From: Ectobacillus sp042610425
GTDB taxonomy: Bacteria > Bacillota > Bacilli > Bacillales > Bacillaceae_G
DNA length: 64,000 nt
Direction of reading: 5' to 3'
Assembly (NCBI RefSeq): GCF_042610425.1
Contig: NZ_JBGJZM010000003.1
Location: 170,562 to 234,561 of the forward strand
The first letter of the stretch is position 1. Each line of letters begins with the position of its first letter. The notes below the pieces were generated by a model. That model had not been told where the DNA came from. It did no database searches and saw only the letters and a program-made list of their open reading frames with translations. The position numbers and the translations under genes are program-made. Positions 34,395 through 43,022 of this stretch are shown here, in pieces.

Positions 34395-35810
34395 TTATAC
34401 AATTTGAATTTTCATCAGATTCGTGGTACCAATTTTTTCAATAGGAACACCAGCTGTAATGATAATGGTATCACCATTTGCAACAAGTGTGGCTTTTTTT
34501 GCTTCTTCCACTGCACGTTGTATCATTTCATCTGTGGATGCTACAGGTTTTGTTAGAATTGCGGTGACGCCCCATATCAGTGATAGTTGTCTTTGGACCA
34601 CTTCATCTGAAGTTATAGCGATAATGGGTGCTTTCGGACGATATTTCGAAATCATTCTTGCTGTGTACCCGCTTTTCGTCGGGGAAAGTATGGCGTTTAT
34701 ATTGAGTGATAGAGCTGCATGCGATACGGATTGTCCGATGGCTTCTGTGACTTGGGGTGTACTTGAATCCATCCGATTTCTTTGCTGTCTGTCATAATCA
34801 AGAGACGACTCGGTAGAAATAGAAATTCGGTTCATCGTTTGAACAGATTCAACTGGATAGAGTCCCACCGCAGTTTCACCAGAGAGCATAATCGCATCAC
34901 TACCATCAAGAACTGCATTTGCCACATCAGATGCTTCTGCCCGCGTTGGTCTAGGATTCTTTTGCATGGAGTCTAGCATTTGTGTAGCTACTATAACAGG
35001 TTTGCCGACAGCGTTACACTTTTGAATTAACATCTTCTGTATAAGTGGTACTTCTTCTGCGGGCATTTGGATACCCATATCTCCTCTAGCAACCATCAAC
35101 CCGTCAGCAACGTCTAGAATAGAGTCGATATGCTGCACCCCTTGCTTATTTTCTATTTTTGGAATAACACGAATGTTAGGTGCCTGATGTTCTTGTAAAA
35201 TATGCTTAATATTTAGAACATCTGAGGCATCTCGAATATAAGAAGCTGCAATGAAATCTACATGCTGAGAGATACCAAATAGAATGTCTTGCATATCTTT
35301 TTCCGTTACACCGGGAAGACGGATGTCTATATCTGGAACATTCATGCCTTTATGATCTTTCAAGATTCCGCCGTGAATGACGGTTGTTTGTAGTTCTTGG
35401 TTTCTCTTGTCAACTACTTCTAATTCTAATAATCCATCGTCGAGTAGAAGGCGGGAGCCGATTGCTACATCATCATATAGTCCTTCGTATGTAATAGAAA
35501 AATGCTCTGCTGTGCCTAGCACCTTAGTCATAGAAACAATAACAGTTGAACCATCCTCTAACCGCGCTTCGCCCCCAGCAAACTCGTGTGTTCGAATTTT
35601 TGGTCCTTTGATATCTAATAAAATGGCAACCGTAATTCCGGTTTGTAACGAAGCAAGACGGATCATTTCAATACGTGCACGATGCTCTTCATAAGTACCA
35701 TGGGAAAAATTTAGACGTGCCACATTCATGCCAGCTTGGATCAACTCTTTCAATTTTTCTAAGCTGCTACTAGCTGGTCCAATCGTACAAACAATTTTGG
35801 TTTTACGCAT
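34395..35810 (-). CDS. pyk: Pyruvate kinase, short isoform
   Basis: Converts phosphoenolpyruvate and ADP to pyruvate and ATP. The 471-residue protein has the active-site lysine region VIPKIENKQGV, MVARGDMGIQ, PTRAEASDVANAVLDGSDA, and the N-terminal TKIVCTIGPAS. It lacks the extra C-terminal PEP-utiliser-like domain of the usual 585-residue Bacillus Pyk, so it is probably a second isozyme. The start at 35810 (MRKTK) follows AAGGAG at a spacing of 8; GTG and ATG codons at 35819 and 35816 are too close to that site. Confidence 0.9.
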   Translation of the reverse strand: MRKTKIVCTIGPASSSLEKLKELIQAGMNVARLNFSHGTYEEHRARIEMIRLASLQTGITVAILLDIKGPKIRTHEFAGGEARLEDGSTVIVSMTKVLGTAEHFSITYEGLYDDVAIGSRLLLDDGLLELEVVDKRNQELQTTVIHGGILKDHKGMNVPDIDIRLPGVTEKDMQDILFGISQHVDFIAASYIRDASDVLNIKHILQEHQAPNIRVIPKIENKQGVQHIDSILDVADGLMVARGDMGIQMPAEEVPLIQKMLIQKCNAVGKPVIVATQMLDSMQKNPRPTRAEASDVANAVLDGSDAIMLSGETAVGLYPVESVQTMNRISISTESSLDYDRQQRNRMDSSTPQVTEAIGQSVSHAALSLNINAILSPTKSGYTARMISKYRPKAPIIAITSDEVVQRQLSLIWGVTAILTKPVASTDEMIQRAVEEAKKATLVANGDTIIITAGVPIEKIGTTNLMKIQIV

Positions 35811-36007
35811 ACTCATCACTCCTTAGTATGGAATACGGTTAGTTTGGGACAAATACTGCGTAGCTATCCAAAAAAGGATAACGTTATAAAAAAAGGCGTC
35901 ATATAGTGTCCCTTTTCAAAGGGGGTATTAGATATTAAATAAAGTTTGAATATACTGCTAGTGGGAAAATAATATTCTTTCCCAATTTCATGAGTTGTAC
36001 TTTATTT

Positions 36008-36042
36008 CTAGTATGAAAGCATGTACATGCTTTAACTACTAG
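36008..36042. promoter_or_regulatory. Nested palindrome before the amidase gene
   Basis: An 18-bp perfect palindrome (AAAGCATGTACATGCTTT at 36016-36033) is bracketed by outer arms CTAGTA and TACTAG. It ends directly before the AAGGAGG ribosome site at about 36043. It may be an operator or an mRNA hairpin controlling translation. Confidence 0.5.
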
Positions 36043-36057
36043 TAAGGAGGAGAAAAA

Positions 36058-37296
36058 ATGGGCTTTTCAATGAAGTATGATGTGATTCCTCAGTATTTAA
36101 CGTCACCTAGTTTACGAAGATCAGGCCTCTTAATTCAAAAAGTTGTATTTATTGTCGCGCACGATACAGGAAATACGAATTCAACTGCAGCAGAAAATGT
36201 AAGCTACTATGAAAGTTCTCGCAATGAAATAAGTGCCTCTGCTCATTTATTTGTAGATGATAAACAAATCATAGAATGTATTCCGGCTTTGACTAATGCA
36301 CCGGAAAAAGCGTGGCATGTGCGCTATGAAGTAACGGGTGATAATGAGCGCTTTGGTGTGGATGCAAATGATGCAGCAATTGGAGTGGAACTTTGCTTTT
36401 CAGATAATGGGTCAATCGATAACGAGGAGGCTTACAAGCGTTACGTGTGGGTTCTTGCATATATCTGCTATCGATTTGGGTTAGACCCTAGCACTAGTAT
36501 TATAGGACATGAAGAACTTGACCCGTCGAGAAGAGAGGATCCGTCGAACGCATTGCGGTATACAGGACGTACTTTTTCTAATTTAGTACAAGACGTTGTG
36601 AATGAATTTAACGCATCAAGCGAAGGCGATAGTCCCGAACCAGTACCGCAGCCATCTCCAAATGGAATAGGAATTGCCACGGTTTTAGTTGATTCATTAA
36701 ATGTTCGCACCGAGCCGAGCTTAAATGGCTCCATTGTGAAAGTGGTGAATAAGGGAGGAGCCTATATCGTATATAGCGAACAAAATGGCTGGTATAACGT
36801 AGGTGGAAATGAGTGGATTAGTGCAAAGCCTCAATACGTTACGTTTACACCTAATGGACAAACTATTCCACCTCCAGCACAGGTTACTTCCGGCATTGCC
36901 ACAATCCTTGCTGATGCGTTAAATGTTCGTTCAGCCCCTAGCATAAATGGTAGTATCGTGAAGGTTGTATATAAAGGAGAAGCCTATCAAGTATATTATG
37001 AACAAAACGGTTGGTACAACGTAGGAGGAAATGAATGGATCAGTGCTAATAGCGCCTATGTTTCATTCGTTCCTAGTGGTACGAGTGCATCTCAACCCAA
37101 TGTGACTGGGATAGCAACGATTCTTGTCCGTAATCTTAATGTACGAGCAACGCCAAATATGACAGGAAGAATTGTTAAAACAGTGAAAAAGGGAGAAAAG
37201 TATATTGTATTTAGTGAGCAAAATGGCTGGTACAACGTAGGAGGAAATGAATGGATTAATGCAAATCCGAGATATGTTAGCTTTCAGTCAAATTAA
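36058..37296 (+). CDS. N-acetylmuramoyl-L-alanine amidase with three SH3b repeats
   Basis: Peptidoglycan amidase of 412 residues. The N-terminal amidase_2 domain (about 25-175) has zinc ligands visible as VAHDTGN (His35) and KAWHVRYE, and a catalytic region IIGHEELDPSRREDPS. A proline-rich linker (about 196-206) precedes three SH3b repeats of about 65-70 residues, each ending in EQNGWYNVGGNEWI. No signal peptide is seen, which resembles phage endolysins and XlyA/CwlA-type autolysins. No phage genes are nearby. Ribosome site AAGGAGG. Confidence 0.9.
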   Translation: MGFSMKYDVIPQYLTSPSLRRSGLLIQKVVFIVAHDTGNTNSTAAENVSYYESSRNEISASAHLFVDDKQIIECIPALTNAPEKAWHVRYEVTGDNERFGVDANDAAIGVELCFSDNGSIDNEEAYKRYVWVLAYICYRFGLDPSTSIIGHEELDPSRREDPSNALRYTGRTFSNLVQDVVNEFNASSEGDSPEPVPQPSPNGIGIATVLVDSLNVRTEPSLNGSIVKVVNKGGAYIVYSEQNGWYNVGGNEWISAKPQYVTFTPNGQTIPPPAQVTSGIATILADALNVRSAPSINGSIVKVVYKGEAYQVYYEQNGWYNVGGNEWISANSAYVSFVPSGTSASQPNVTGIATILVRNLNVRATPNMTGRIVKTVKKGEKYIVFSEQNGWYNVGGNEWINANPRYVSFQSN

Positions 37297-37335
37297 ACGA
37301 GAAAGATGCGCCTTTGGTGCATCTTTCTCGTTTTA
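37296..37335 (+). terminator. Intrinsic terminator
   Basis: Stem AACGAGAAAGATGC / GCATCTTTCTCGTT followed by TT, after the amidase. Confidence 0.85.
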
Positions 37336-37351
37336 AAGATGGACATTCATT

Positions 37352-37367
37352 TGTGAAATCATTCACA
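37352..37367 (+). promoter_or_regulatory. Fnr box upstream of pflB
   Basis: TGTGA-AATCAT-TCACA is an exact match to the Fnr consensus TGTGA-N6-TCACA. TGTAAT at 37387-37392 could be a minus 10 that puts the box near minus 40, as in Fnr-activated promoters. Confidence 0.8.
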
Positions 37368-37476
37368 AATGTGTCACATCTAAGAGTGTAATTACTTTGC
37401 TTCAAATAGTATGCTTATAATGAAACTTGTTATATCAAAAGTCTTGTCCCTTATGAATGGAATGGAGGAGATTCAG

Positions 37477-39726
37477 ATGACTCAATTGATAGAAAAAGTA
37501 CAAGATGCTTGGCAAAACTTTAAAGGTGCAACTTGGAAACGTGAAATTAATGTCCGTGATTTTATATTACAAAATATGAATGGCTACAACGGGGATGAAT
37601 CATTCCTAACAGAAGCTACCGATGCAACGAAAACGTTGTGGGCGCAAGTATTGGGGCTTACTCAATTAGAAAGACTAAGTGAAGGCGTCTTAAATATGGA
37701 TACTGAGATCGTATCAACGATTATCTCGCATAAACCTGGTTATTTAAATAAGGAATTAGAAACGATTGTTGGATTTCAAACTGATGAACCATGTAAGCGC
37801 TCTCTCCAACCGTTTGGCGGTATTCGTATGGCAGAGCAAGCATGCGAATCATATGGCTTTAAAGTGAGAGAGGATATAAGTCAAATTTTTCGAGATTGGC
37901 GAAAGACTCATAATCAAGGCGTATTTGATGTATATACAGCTGAAATGAAGGCAGCGCGAAAATCAGCTATTATTACAGGATTACCAGATGCGTATGGACG
38001 TGGACGTATTATCGGTGATTATCGCCGCGTTGCATTGTATGGTGTAGATCGTCTGATGGAAGAGAAGAAAAATGATTTCGAAAATACATCGAAAACAATG
38101 AGTGAGGAAGTTATTCGTCTTCGCGAGGAAATAGCTGAACAGTATCGGGCTCTGTCAGAACTTAAGAAAATGGCAGCTTCCTATGGATTTGATATTTCAA
38201 AACCTGCGACTACTGCTCGTGAGGCTTTTCAATGGCTATACTTTGCGTATCTTGCTGCTATTAAAGAGCAAAACGGGGCTGCTATGAGCTTAGGACGTAC
38301 GTCAACATTCCTTGATATCTATGTAGAACGTGATTTACAAAACGGAACATTAACAGAAGAAGCAGCACAAGAGCTAGTCGATCATTTCATTATGAAGCTT
38401 CGTCTTGTGAAATTTGCAAGAACACCCGATTATAATGAACTATTTTCAGGTGATCCAACTTGGGTTACAGAATCCATTGGCGGTGTTGCTTTAGATGGAC
38501 GTCCACTTGTTACGAAAAACTCATTCCGTTTTCTCCATACATTAACGAACTTAGGACCTGCTCCGGAACCTAACTTGACGGTGCTTTGGTCTACAAAATT
38601 ACCGCAAGCATTTAAAAACTATTGTGCTCAGATGTCCATCAAGACATCAGCCATCCAGTATGAAAATGATGATGTAATGCGTGCTGAATATGGTGATGAT
38701 TACGGGATTGCCTGCTGCGTATCCGCTATGCGAATTGGAAAGCAAATGCAATTTTTCGGGGCACGTGCGAATTTAGCGAAAGCACTTTTATATGCCATTA
38801 ATGGTGGGAAAGATGAAAAACTAAAACAACAAATTGGACCAGAATATGCACCGATTACGGCAGAAGTACTGCAATACGAAGAGGTAATGAAGAAGTTTGA
38901 CACGATGATGGATTGGCTAGCAGAATTATATATCAACACATTAAATGTTATTCATTACATGCACGATAAATATAGCTATGAACGGATTGAAATGGCTCTA
39001 CATGACACAGACATTATTCGCACAATGGCAACAGGAATTGCAGGTCTATCTGTTGTAGCAGATTCTCTAAGTGCGATTAAATATGCAAAAGTGATGCCAA
39101 TTCGCGACGAGAATGGCATTGCTGTGGATTTTGCAATTGAAGGAGAATTTCCTAAATACGGTAATAATGATGATCGTGTGGATAGTATTGCAATTGATAT
39201 CGTAGAGCGCTTTATGAAGAAGCTTCGTAAACAAAAGACATATCGAGACTCTGTTCCAACCATGTCGATTTTGACCATTACGTCAAATGTTGTATATGGT
39301 AAAAAAACAGGAAATACTCCTGATGGTCGTCGTATGGGTGAAGCATTTGCACCAGGTGCAAATCCAATGCATGGCCGAGATACGAAGGGCGCACTGGCAT
39401 CCTTACTTTCCGTTGCCAAGCTTCCTTATCATCATGCCTTGGACGGAATATCCAATACATTTTCAATTATTCCTAAGGCACTTGGAAAAGAAGAAAGTAC
39501 GCAAATTGAAAATCTAGTAACCATGTTAGATGGTTATGCAAGAAAAGAAGGTCATCACTTAAATGTTAATGTATTTAATAGAGAAACACTTCTTGATGCC
39601 ATGGATCATCCAGAAAAATATCCACAGCTAACGATACGTGTATCTGGCTATGCAGTTAACTTTATTAAATTAACACGCGAACAGCAAATAGAAGTAATCA
39701 ATCGTACAATGCACGAATCCATGTAA
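37477..39726 (+). CDS. pflB: Formate acetyltransferase (pyruvate formate-lyase)
   Basis: Glycyl-radical enzyme of anaerobic fermentation: pyruvate plus CoA gives acetyl-CoA plus formate. The 749-residue protein has the catalytic cysteine pair Cys413-Cys414 (GIACCVSAMRIG) and the radical glycine Gly724 in RVSGYAVNF near the C-terminus. It is oxygen sensitive and activated by the downstream PflA. The start at 37477 (MTQLIEKVQ) follows GGAGG; the open frame to 37411 is rejected. The exact Fnr box upstream predicts anaerobic induction. Confidence 0.96.
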   Translation: MTQLIEKVQDAWQNFKGATWKREINVRDFILQNMNGYNGDESFLTEATDATKTLWAQVLGLTQLERLSEGVLNMDTEIVSTIISHKPGYLNKELETIVGFQTDEPCKRSLQPFGGIRMAEQACESYGFKVREDISQIFRDWRKTHNQGVFDVYTAEMKAARKSAIITGLPDAYGRGRIIGDYRRVALYGVDRLMEEKKNDFENTSKTMSEEVIRLREEIAEQYRALSELKKMAASYGFDISKPATTAREAFQWLYFAYLAAIKEQNGAAMSLGRTSTFLDIYVERDLQNGTLTEEAAQELVDHFIMKLRLVKFARTPDYNELFSGDPTWVTESIGGVALDGRPLVTKNSFRFLHTLTNLGPAPEPNLTVLWSTKLPQAFKNYCAQMSIKTSAIQYENDDVMRAEYGDDYGIACCVSAMRIGKQMQFFGARANLAKALLYAINGGKDEKLKQQIGPEYAPITAEVLQYEEVMKKFDTMMDWLAELYINTLNVIHYMHDKYSYERIEMALHDTDIIRTMATGIAGLSVVADSLSAIKYAKVMPIRDENGIAVDFAIEGEFPKYGNNDDRVDSIAIDIVERFMKKLRKQKTYRDSVPTMSILTITSNVVYGKKTGNTPDGRRMGEAFAPGANPMHGRDTKGALASLLSVAKLPYHHALDGISNTFSIIPKALGKEESTQIENLVTMLDGYARKEGHHLNVNVFNRETLLDAMDHPEKYPQLTIRVSGYAVNFIKLTREQQIEVINRTMHESM

Positions 39727-39740
39727 CGAAAGGGGCGTAT

Positions 39741-40481
39741 ATGATGAAAGGGCGCATTCATTCTATAGAATCATGCGGTACCGTTGATGGTCCAGGCATA
39801 CGCTATGTGATTTTTCTGCAAGGATGTTTGCTGCGCTGTCAATATTGCCATAATGCCGATACATGGGAAATAGGAGCCGGTAAAGAAATATCTGTGGAAG
39901 AAATAATTGAAGATGTGAAATGTTATTTACCATTCCTAACGAAAGGCGGCATAACCGTTAGCGGTGGGGAGCCCCTTTTGCAGCTGGATTTCTTAATAGA
40001 GTTATTTAAACAATGTAAGGGGCTCGGCATCCATACAGCGATTGATACTTCCGGTGGATGCTATAGTGAAGAGATGCCATTTCAAGAAAAGCTCGGAGAA
40101 TTAATGAACTATACCGATTTATTGTTACTTGACATTAAACACATTGATTCCCGTAGCCATCGTAAGCTTACGGGAAAACCAAATGAACATATCTTATCCT
40201 TTGCTCGTTATTTGTCACAGAGAAGAAAGCCTGTATGGATTCGGCATGTCCTCGTCCCTACGATTACGGATGGTGAAGAAAATCTGCGTAATCTAGCTAC
40301 TTTTCTCACAACCCTAACAAATATAAAGAAGGTTGAGGTATTGCCATATCATAAACTTGGCGTATATAAGTGGAAAGCACTAGGTTTATCGTACCCACTA
40401 AACGGAATTGAACCACCTTCAGAAGAATGTGTTACTCGTGCGAGAAAAATTCTAACAGAAAACCTAATTCTTTTGAATTAG
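39741..40481 (+). CDS. pflA: Pyruvate formate-lyase activating enzyme
   Basis: Radical SAM enzyme of 246 residues that installs the glycyl radical on PflB. The [4Fe-4S] motif is CLLRCQYC, followed by the SAM-site ISGGEP-like VSGGEPLLQ. It begins 14 bp after pflB with AAAGGGGCG as ribosome site, so the two are co-transcribed. A terminator overlaps its last codons. Confidence 0.95.
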   Translation: MMKGRIHSIESCGTVDGPGIRYVIFLQGCLLRCQYCHNADTWEIGAGKEISVEEIIEDVKCYLPFLTKGGITVSGGEPLLQLDFLIELFKQCKGLGIHTAIDTSGGCYSEEMPFQEKLGELMNYTDLLLLDIKHIDSRSHRKLTGKPNEHILSFARYLSQRRKPVWIRHVLVPTITDGEENLRNLATFLTTLTNIKKVEVLPYHKLGVYKWKALGLSYPLNGIEPPSEECVTRARKILTENLILLN

Positions 40482-40490
40482 GTTTTTCTT
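40457..40490 (+). terminator. Intrinsic terminator of pflBA
   Basis: Stem AAAACCTAATTC / GAATTAGGTTTT plus T run, overlapping the final pflA codons and stop. Confidence 0.85.
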
Positions 40491-40695
40491 GTGAGGAAGA
40501 ATGCAGGCTGTGAAACTAGCTTGCCTGCTTTTCTTATGGAGAAGAGAAGTAGAATGGAGTATACTAAACAAGGTATTCTATATTTGTAAACGGAATAATA
40601 ATTTTCTTTGCAAAGATGTAAAATTTATGGAAGTTGTTTTTAATGTTGCTTTTCTTCATGACATTAAAAACAGAAAGAGCTAGGAGTGAATTTGT

Positions 40696-41829
40696 TTGAG
40701 CAATAACCCCAAAGTGTTAATTTTTACTGCGCACTATGGTAACGGACATGCGCAGGTAGCAAAAACACTTGAACAGGCGTTTCATCAGAGAGGAATAAAA
40801 CAAGTCATTGTGCGTGATTTATTTACAGAATCACACCCTGTTCTTACCGATATTACAAAATATCTATACTTAAAAAGTTATACAATTGGGAAGGATTTAT
40901 ACCGATTGTTTTATTACGGAGTAGAAAAGATTTATAATAAAAAATTTGCAAGATGGTATGCAAACTTTGGAAAAAGACGGCTTACTTCTATATTACATAC
41001 TGAAAAGCCGGATATTATCATTAATACATTTCCTATTATCGCGGTTCCAGAATTAAAAAAGAAATCCGGTATAGACACTCCTGTTTATAATGTGTTAACC
41101 GATTTCTGCCTTCATAAAATTTGGGTACATCCATACGTGGATCATTATTTTGTCGCAACTGAATATGTAAAGGAATTGATTACAAATATAGGAATACCTC
41201 GTGAACAAATTACTACTACTGGGATACCAATCCGGCAAAACTTTGAAACTCTTACAGTACATCATAATTATTATGAAAAGTACGGGTTAAACCCATCCAA
41301 AAAAACATTGCTTATTTTGGCGGGGGCACATGGTGTCTTAGGGAACGTGAAGGAATTGTGTGAGCTATTTATGAAAGTGGATAATTTGCAGGTTGTTGTT
41401 ATCTGCGGAAAAAATGAAGAATTGCGGAATGAGATTCAGCAATTGCAAGGAGATTCCATTAATGTTTTCGGATACGTGGAGCAAATTGACGAACTATTTC
41501 GTATTTCAACCTGTTTGATTACAAAGCCAGGTGGCATTACGCTAAGTGAGGTCGCTTCGTTGCAGGTTCCTGTTGTACTTTATCATCCAGTACCAGGACA
41601 AGAAAATGAAAATGCGGATTATTTTGAAGAAATGGGAGCAGCCGTAGTCGTTCGTGAAGAAGAAGATGTGTTTTTAAAAACAAATCAATTGCTAAAGGAT
41701 GATTGGAAACTTGAGAAAATGCGCGATGCATTACGAAAGATCCACAATCCACAGGCAGCAATACAAGTTGTTTCTACTATCTTAGAAAAGCAAACACAAC
41801 AACATATGGTGCTCGAACCGGTTAGATAA
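40696..41829 (+). CDS. ugtP: Processive diacylglycerol glucosyltransferase
   Basis: GT28-type glycosyltransferase of 377 residues that adds glucose from UDP-glucose to diacylglycerol, making glycolipids and the lipoteichoic acid anchor at the membrane. The MGDG-synthase N-terminal domain begins VLIFTAHYGNGHAQVAKTL. The C-terminal nucleotide-sugar site has TKPGGITLSEVA and PVPGQENENADYF. It is close to B. cereus-group UgtP and follows pflBA as in that group. It starts with TTG after TAGGAGTG. Confidence 0.92.
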   Translation: MSNNPKVLIFTAHYGNGHAQVAKTLEQAFHQRGIKQVIVRDLFTESHPVLTDITKYLYLKSYTIGKDLYRLFYYGVEKIYNKKFARWYANFGKRRLTSILHTEKPDIIINTFPIIAVPELKKKSGIDTPVYNVLTDFCLHKIWVHPYVDHYFVATEYVKELITNIGIPREQITTTGIPIRQNFETLTVHHNYYEKYGLNPSKKTLLILAGAHGVLGNVKELCELFMKVDNLQVVVICGKNEELRNEIQQLQGDSINVFGYVEQIDELFRISTCLITKPGGITLSEVASLQVPVVLYHPVPGQENENADYFEEMGAAVVVREEEDVFLKTNQLLKDDWKLEKMRDALRKIHNPQAAIQVVSTILEKQTQQHMVLEPVR

Positions 41830-41845
41830 AAACCAGTATTCATTC

Positions 41846-41885
41846 AAAAGGCATCTTTTCCTTGCTAGGAAGAGATGCTTTTTGA
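41846..41885 (+). terminator. Intrinsic terminator of ugtP
   Basis: Imperfect stem AAAAGGCATCTTTTCC / GGAAGAGATGCTTTTT. Confidence 0.85.
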
Positions 41886-41913
41886 ATTGATTTCTTTTAG
41901 AAAGTTGCTCAGG

Positions 41914-42112
41914 TTATCCACAATTAATTCATGTCTAATTCATTAAAATCTCCCACTATTAACAATAATATCCACATTATCCACATAGTTTTAAATGATA
42001 TCCACAATAAATCAGTAAATGATAATTTATATATCAAAATATATGTAGATAACTGTGAAGTTATTCACATTTTTTGTAAAAATTGTGGAAAAGAATATGA
42101 GAATGTGCATAA
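41914..42112. promoter_or_regulatory. DnaA-box cluster
   Basis: Eight 9-mers within one mismatch of the DnaA box TTATCCACA occur in 199 bp. Plus strand: 41914 (exact), 41968 (ATATCCACA), 41977 (exact, directly abutting), 41998 (ATATCCACA) and 42061 (TTATTCACA). Minus strand: 42044 (TTATCTACA), 42084 (TTTTCCACA) and 42104 (TTATGCACA). An A/T-only stretch lies between (about 42020-42043). No dnaA gene is near. B. subtilis is known to carry intergenic DnaA-box clusters that restrain initiation; this looks like one. An 84-codon frame over it (41931-42185) is probably spurious. Confidence 0.75.
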
Positions 42113-42181
42113 CAAAAAAATGATACAAGGGGTAATCTCCTCGTATCATCTCGATCATAAGAAAAGGTTTCGTTTCCAGTA

Positions 42182-42304
42182 CTAATAAATACCACCCGGC
42201 TTAAATCCAGCTTCTCGGTCGGCACGTTTAAATTCACGTTGATACAATACCTCTTGTGCAGCCGATAACTTATTTCTCATCTTTTCACGTTTCTTCTTAT
42301 CCAT
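42182..42304 (-). CDS. yfhE: YfhE family small protein
   Basis: A 40-residue basic protein, MDKKKREKMRNKL then SAAQEVLYQREFKRADREAG and a short C-terminus FKPGGIY. It matches the YfhE family of Bacillus in size and in the core SAxQEVLYQxEF. Function is unknown. AGGTGA precedes the ATG. Its neighbours (yfhF, recX, yfhH) agree with the Bacillus yfh region. Confidence 0.8.
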   Translation of the reverse strand: MDKKKREKMRNKLSAAQEVLYQREFKRADREAGFKPGGIY

Positions 42305-42369
42305 TATGAATCACCTCAAGTAATTGGAATCATTATGTATCGTTTCCAATAGAGAGGTGTCATATACAT

Positions 42370-42930
42370 TTAAGCTTCTTTTAAATGATGGGTTGTATCC
42401 ATCAATACACTTTCACGCAATGTGTGTAGCGTGTATTGGTCCTTGGAAATTTCATATAAATCGAATGTATCTTCAGTTGCATTAATTTGCTCATAAACAG
42501 ACTTTCTCGTTTCATTAGCAAGCGTGACGTACGGTAGTTTTTGTGCAGCCTTAATAGAACGTGTATTTACTTTCCGAATTCTCATAAAAATTGTTTCCAT
42601 ATTGAGCTCGTAAAAAACTTCATGGAAAAAAGAGTCTTTTGCCAATTTATTATATCCTTTGCCATGATAAGGCTGGCCAATCCATGTTCCTAAAAATCCA
42701 GCACCCTGTGCAATATCATATAATGTAATAGTGCCAATAGGATTGCCCCATTCATCCAAAATTGTTCTTGAAATAAGCTCCCCGCGGTCTTCTTCTTCAA
42801 TCATTTGTTTTGTGACAAAGAGAAACTCCTCGTAGGAAGATACTTTATGACGAACAAAAGGAAAGACACTTGGGTGTACCATCAAATCATAAAGTGTAGA
42901 GCAGTCGTGTAGGTCACGTTTTTTTAACAT
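42370..42930 (-). CDS. GNAT family N-acetyltransferase
   Basis: Acyl-CoA-dependent N-acetyltransferase of 186 residues of the RimJ/RimL-like group. The acetyl-CoA motif appears as GTWIGQPYHGKGYNKLAKDSF, followed by NTRSIKAAQKLPY, the usual conserved Asn/Ser helix. The substrate is unknown. AAAGGAGG lies about 7 bases before the ATG. The tRNA-like element lies just upstream on the same strand, so it could be part of this gene's leader. Confidence 0.85.
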   Translation of the reverse strand: MLKKRDLHDCSTLYDLMVHPSVFPFVRHKVSSYEEFLFVTKQMIEEEDRGELISRTILDEWGNPIGTITLYDIAQGAGFLGTWIGQPYHGKGYNKLAKDSFFHEVFYELNMETIFMRIRKVNTRSIKAAQKLPYVTLANETRKSVYEQINATEDTFDLYEISKDQYTLHTLRESVLMDTTHHLKEA

Positions 42931-42974
42931 TCTATATCCTCCTTTAATGAGGGTAGAAAGCTCACAAAAGTAAA

Positions 42975-43022
42975 CCCACCCTCGAAATTTTTTAATGTTG
43001 CTTGAAAAAATTTCGGGGTGGG
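42975..43022. repeat. Inverted repeat joining the 3' half of the tRNA-like element to its downstream flank
   Basis: The left arm (42975-42993) and right arm (43005-43022) are complementary over 18 bp with one bulged base. On the minus strand the 5' arm is the 3' strand of the T stem plus CCCGAAA and six T. The structure therefore competes with the tRNA-like fold. Confidence 0.75.

Noticed and set aside
36058..37296. Prophage remnant
   Set aside because: Only the endolysin-like amidase is present; neighbours are metabolic genes in a normal Bacillus order.
40501..40683. 60-codon frame between pflA and ugtP
   Set aside because: No ribosome site, no recognisable family, and it lies where the ugtP promoter is expected.
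41931..42185. 84-codon plus-strand frame after ugtP
   Set aside because: It lies wholly on the DnaA-box cluster, lacks a ribosome site, and its composition (many Asn, Ile, His) comes from repeated TATCCACA words.
42973..42990. T-box-like AGGGTGG on the minus strand before the GNAT gene
   Set aside because: The following bases are not ACCGCG, there is no specifier stem, and the downstream gene is not amino-acid related. The sequence is explained as the mirrored flank of the tRNA-like element.
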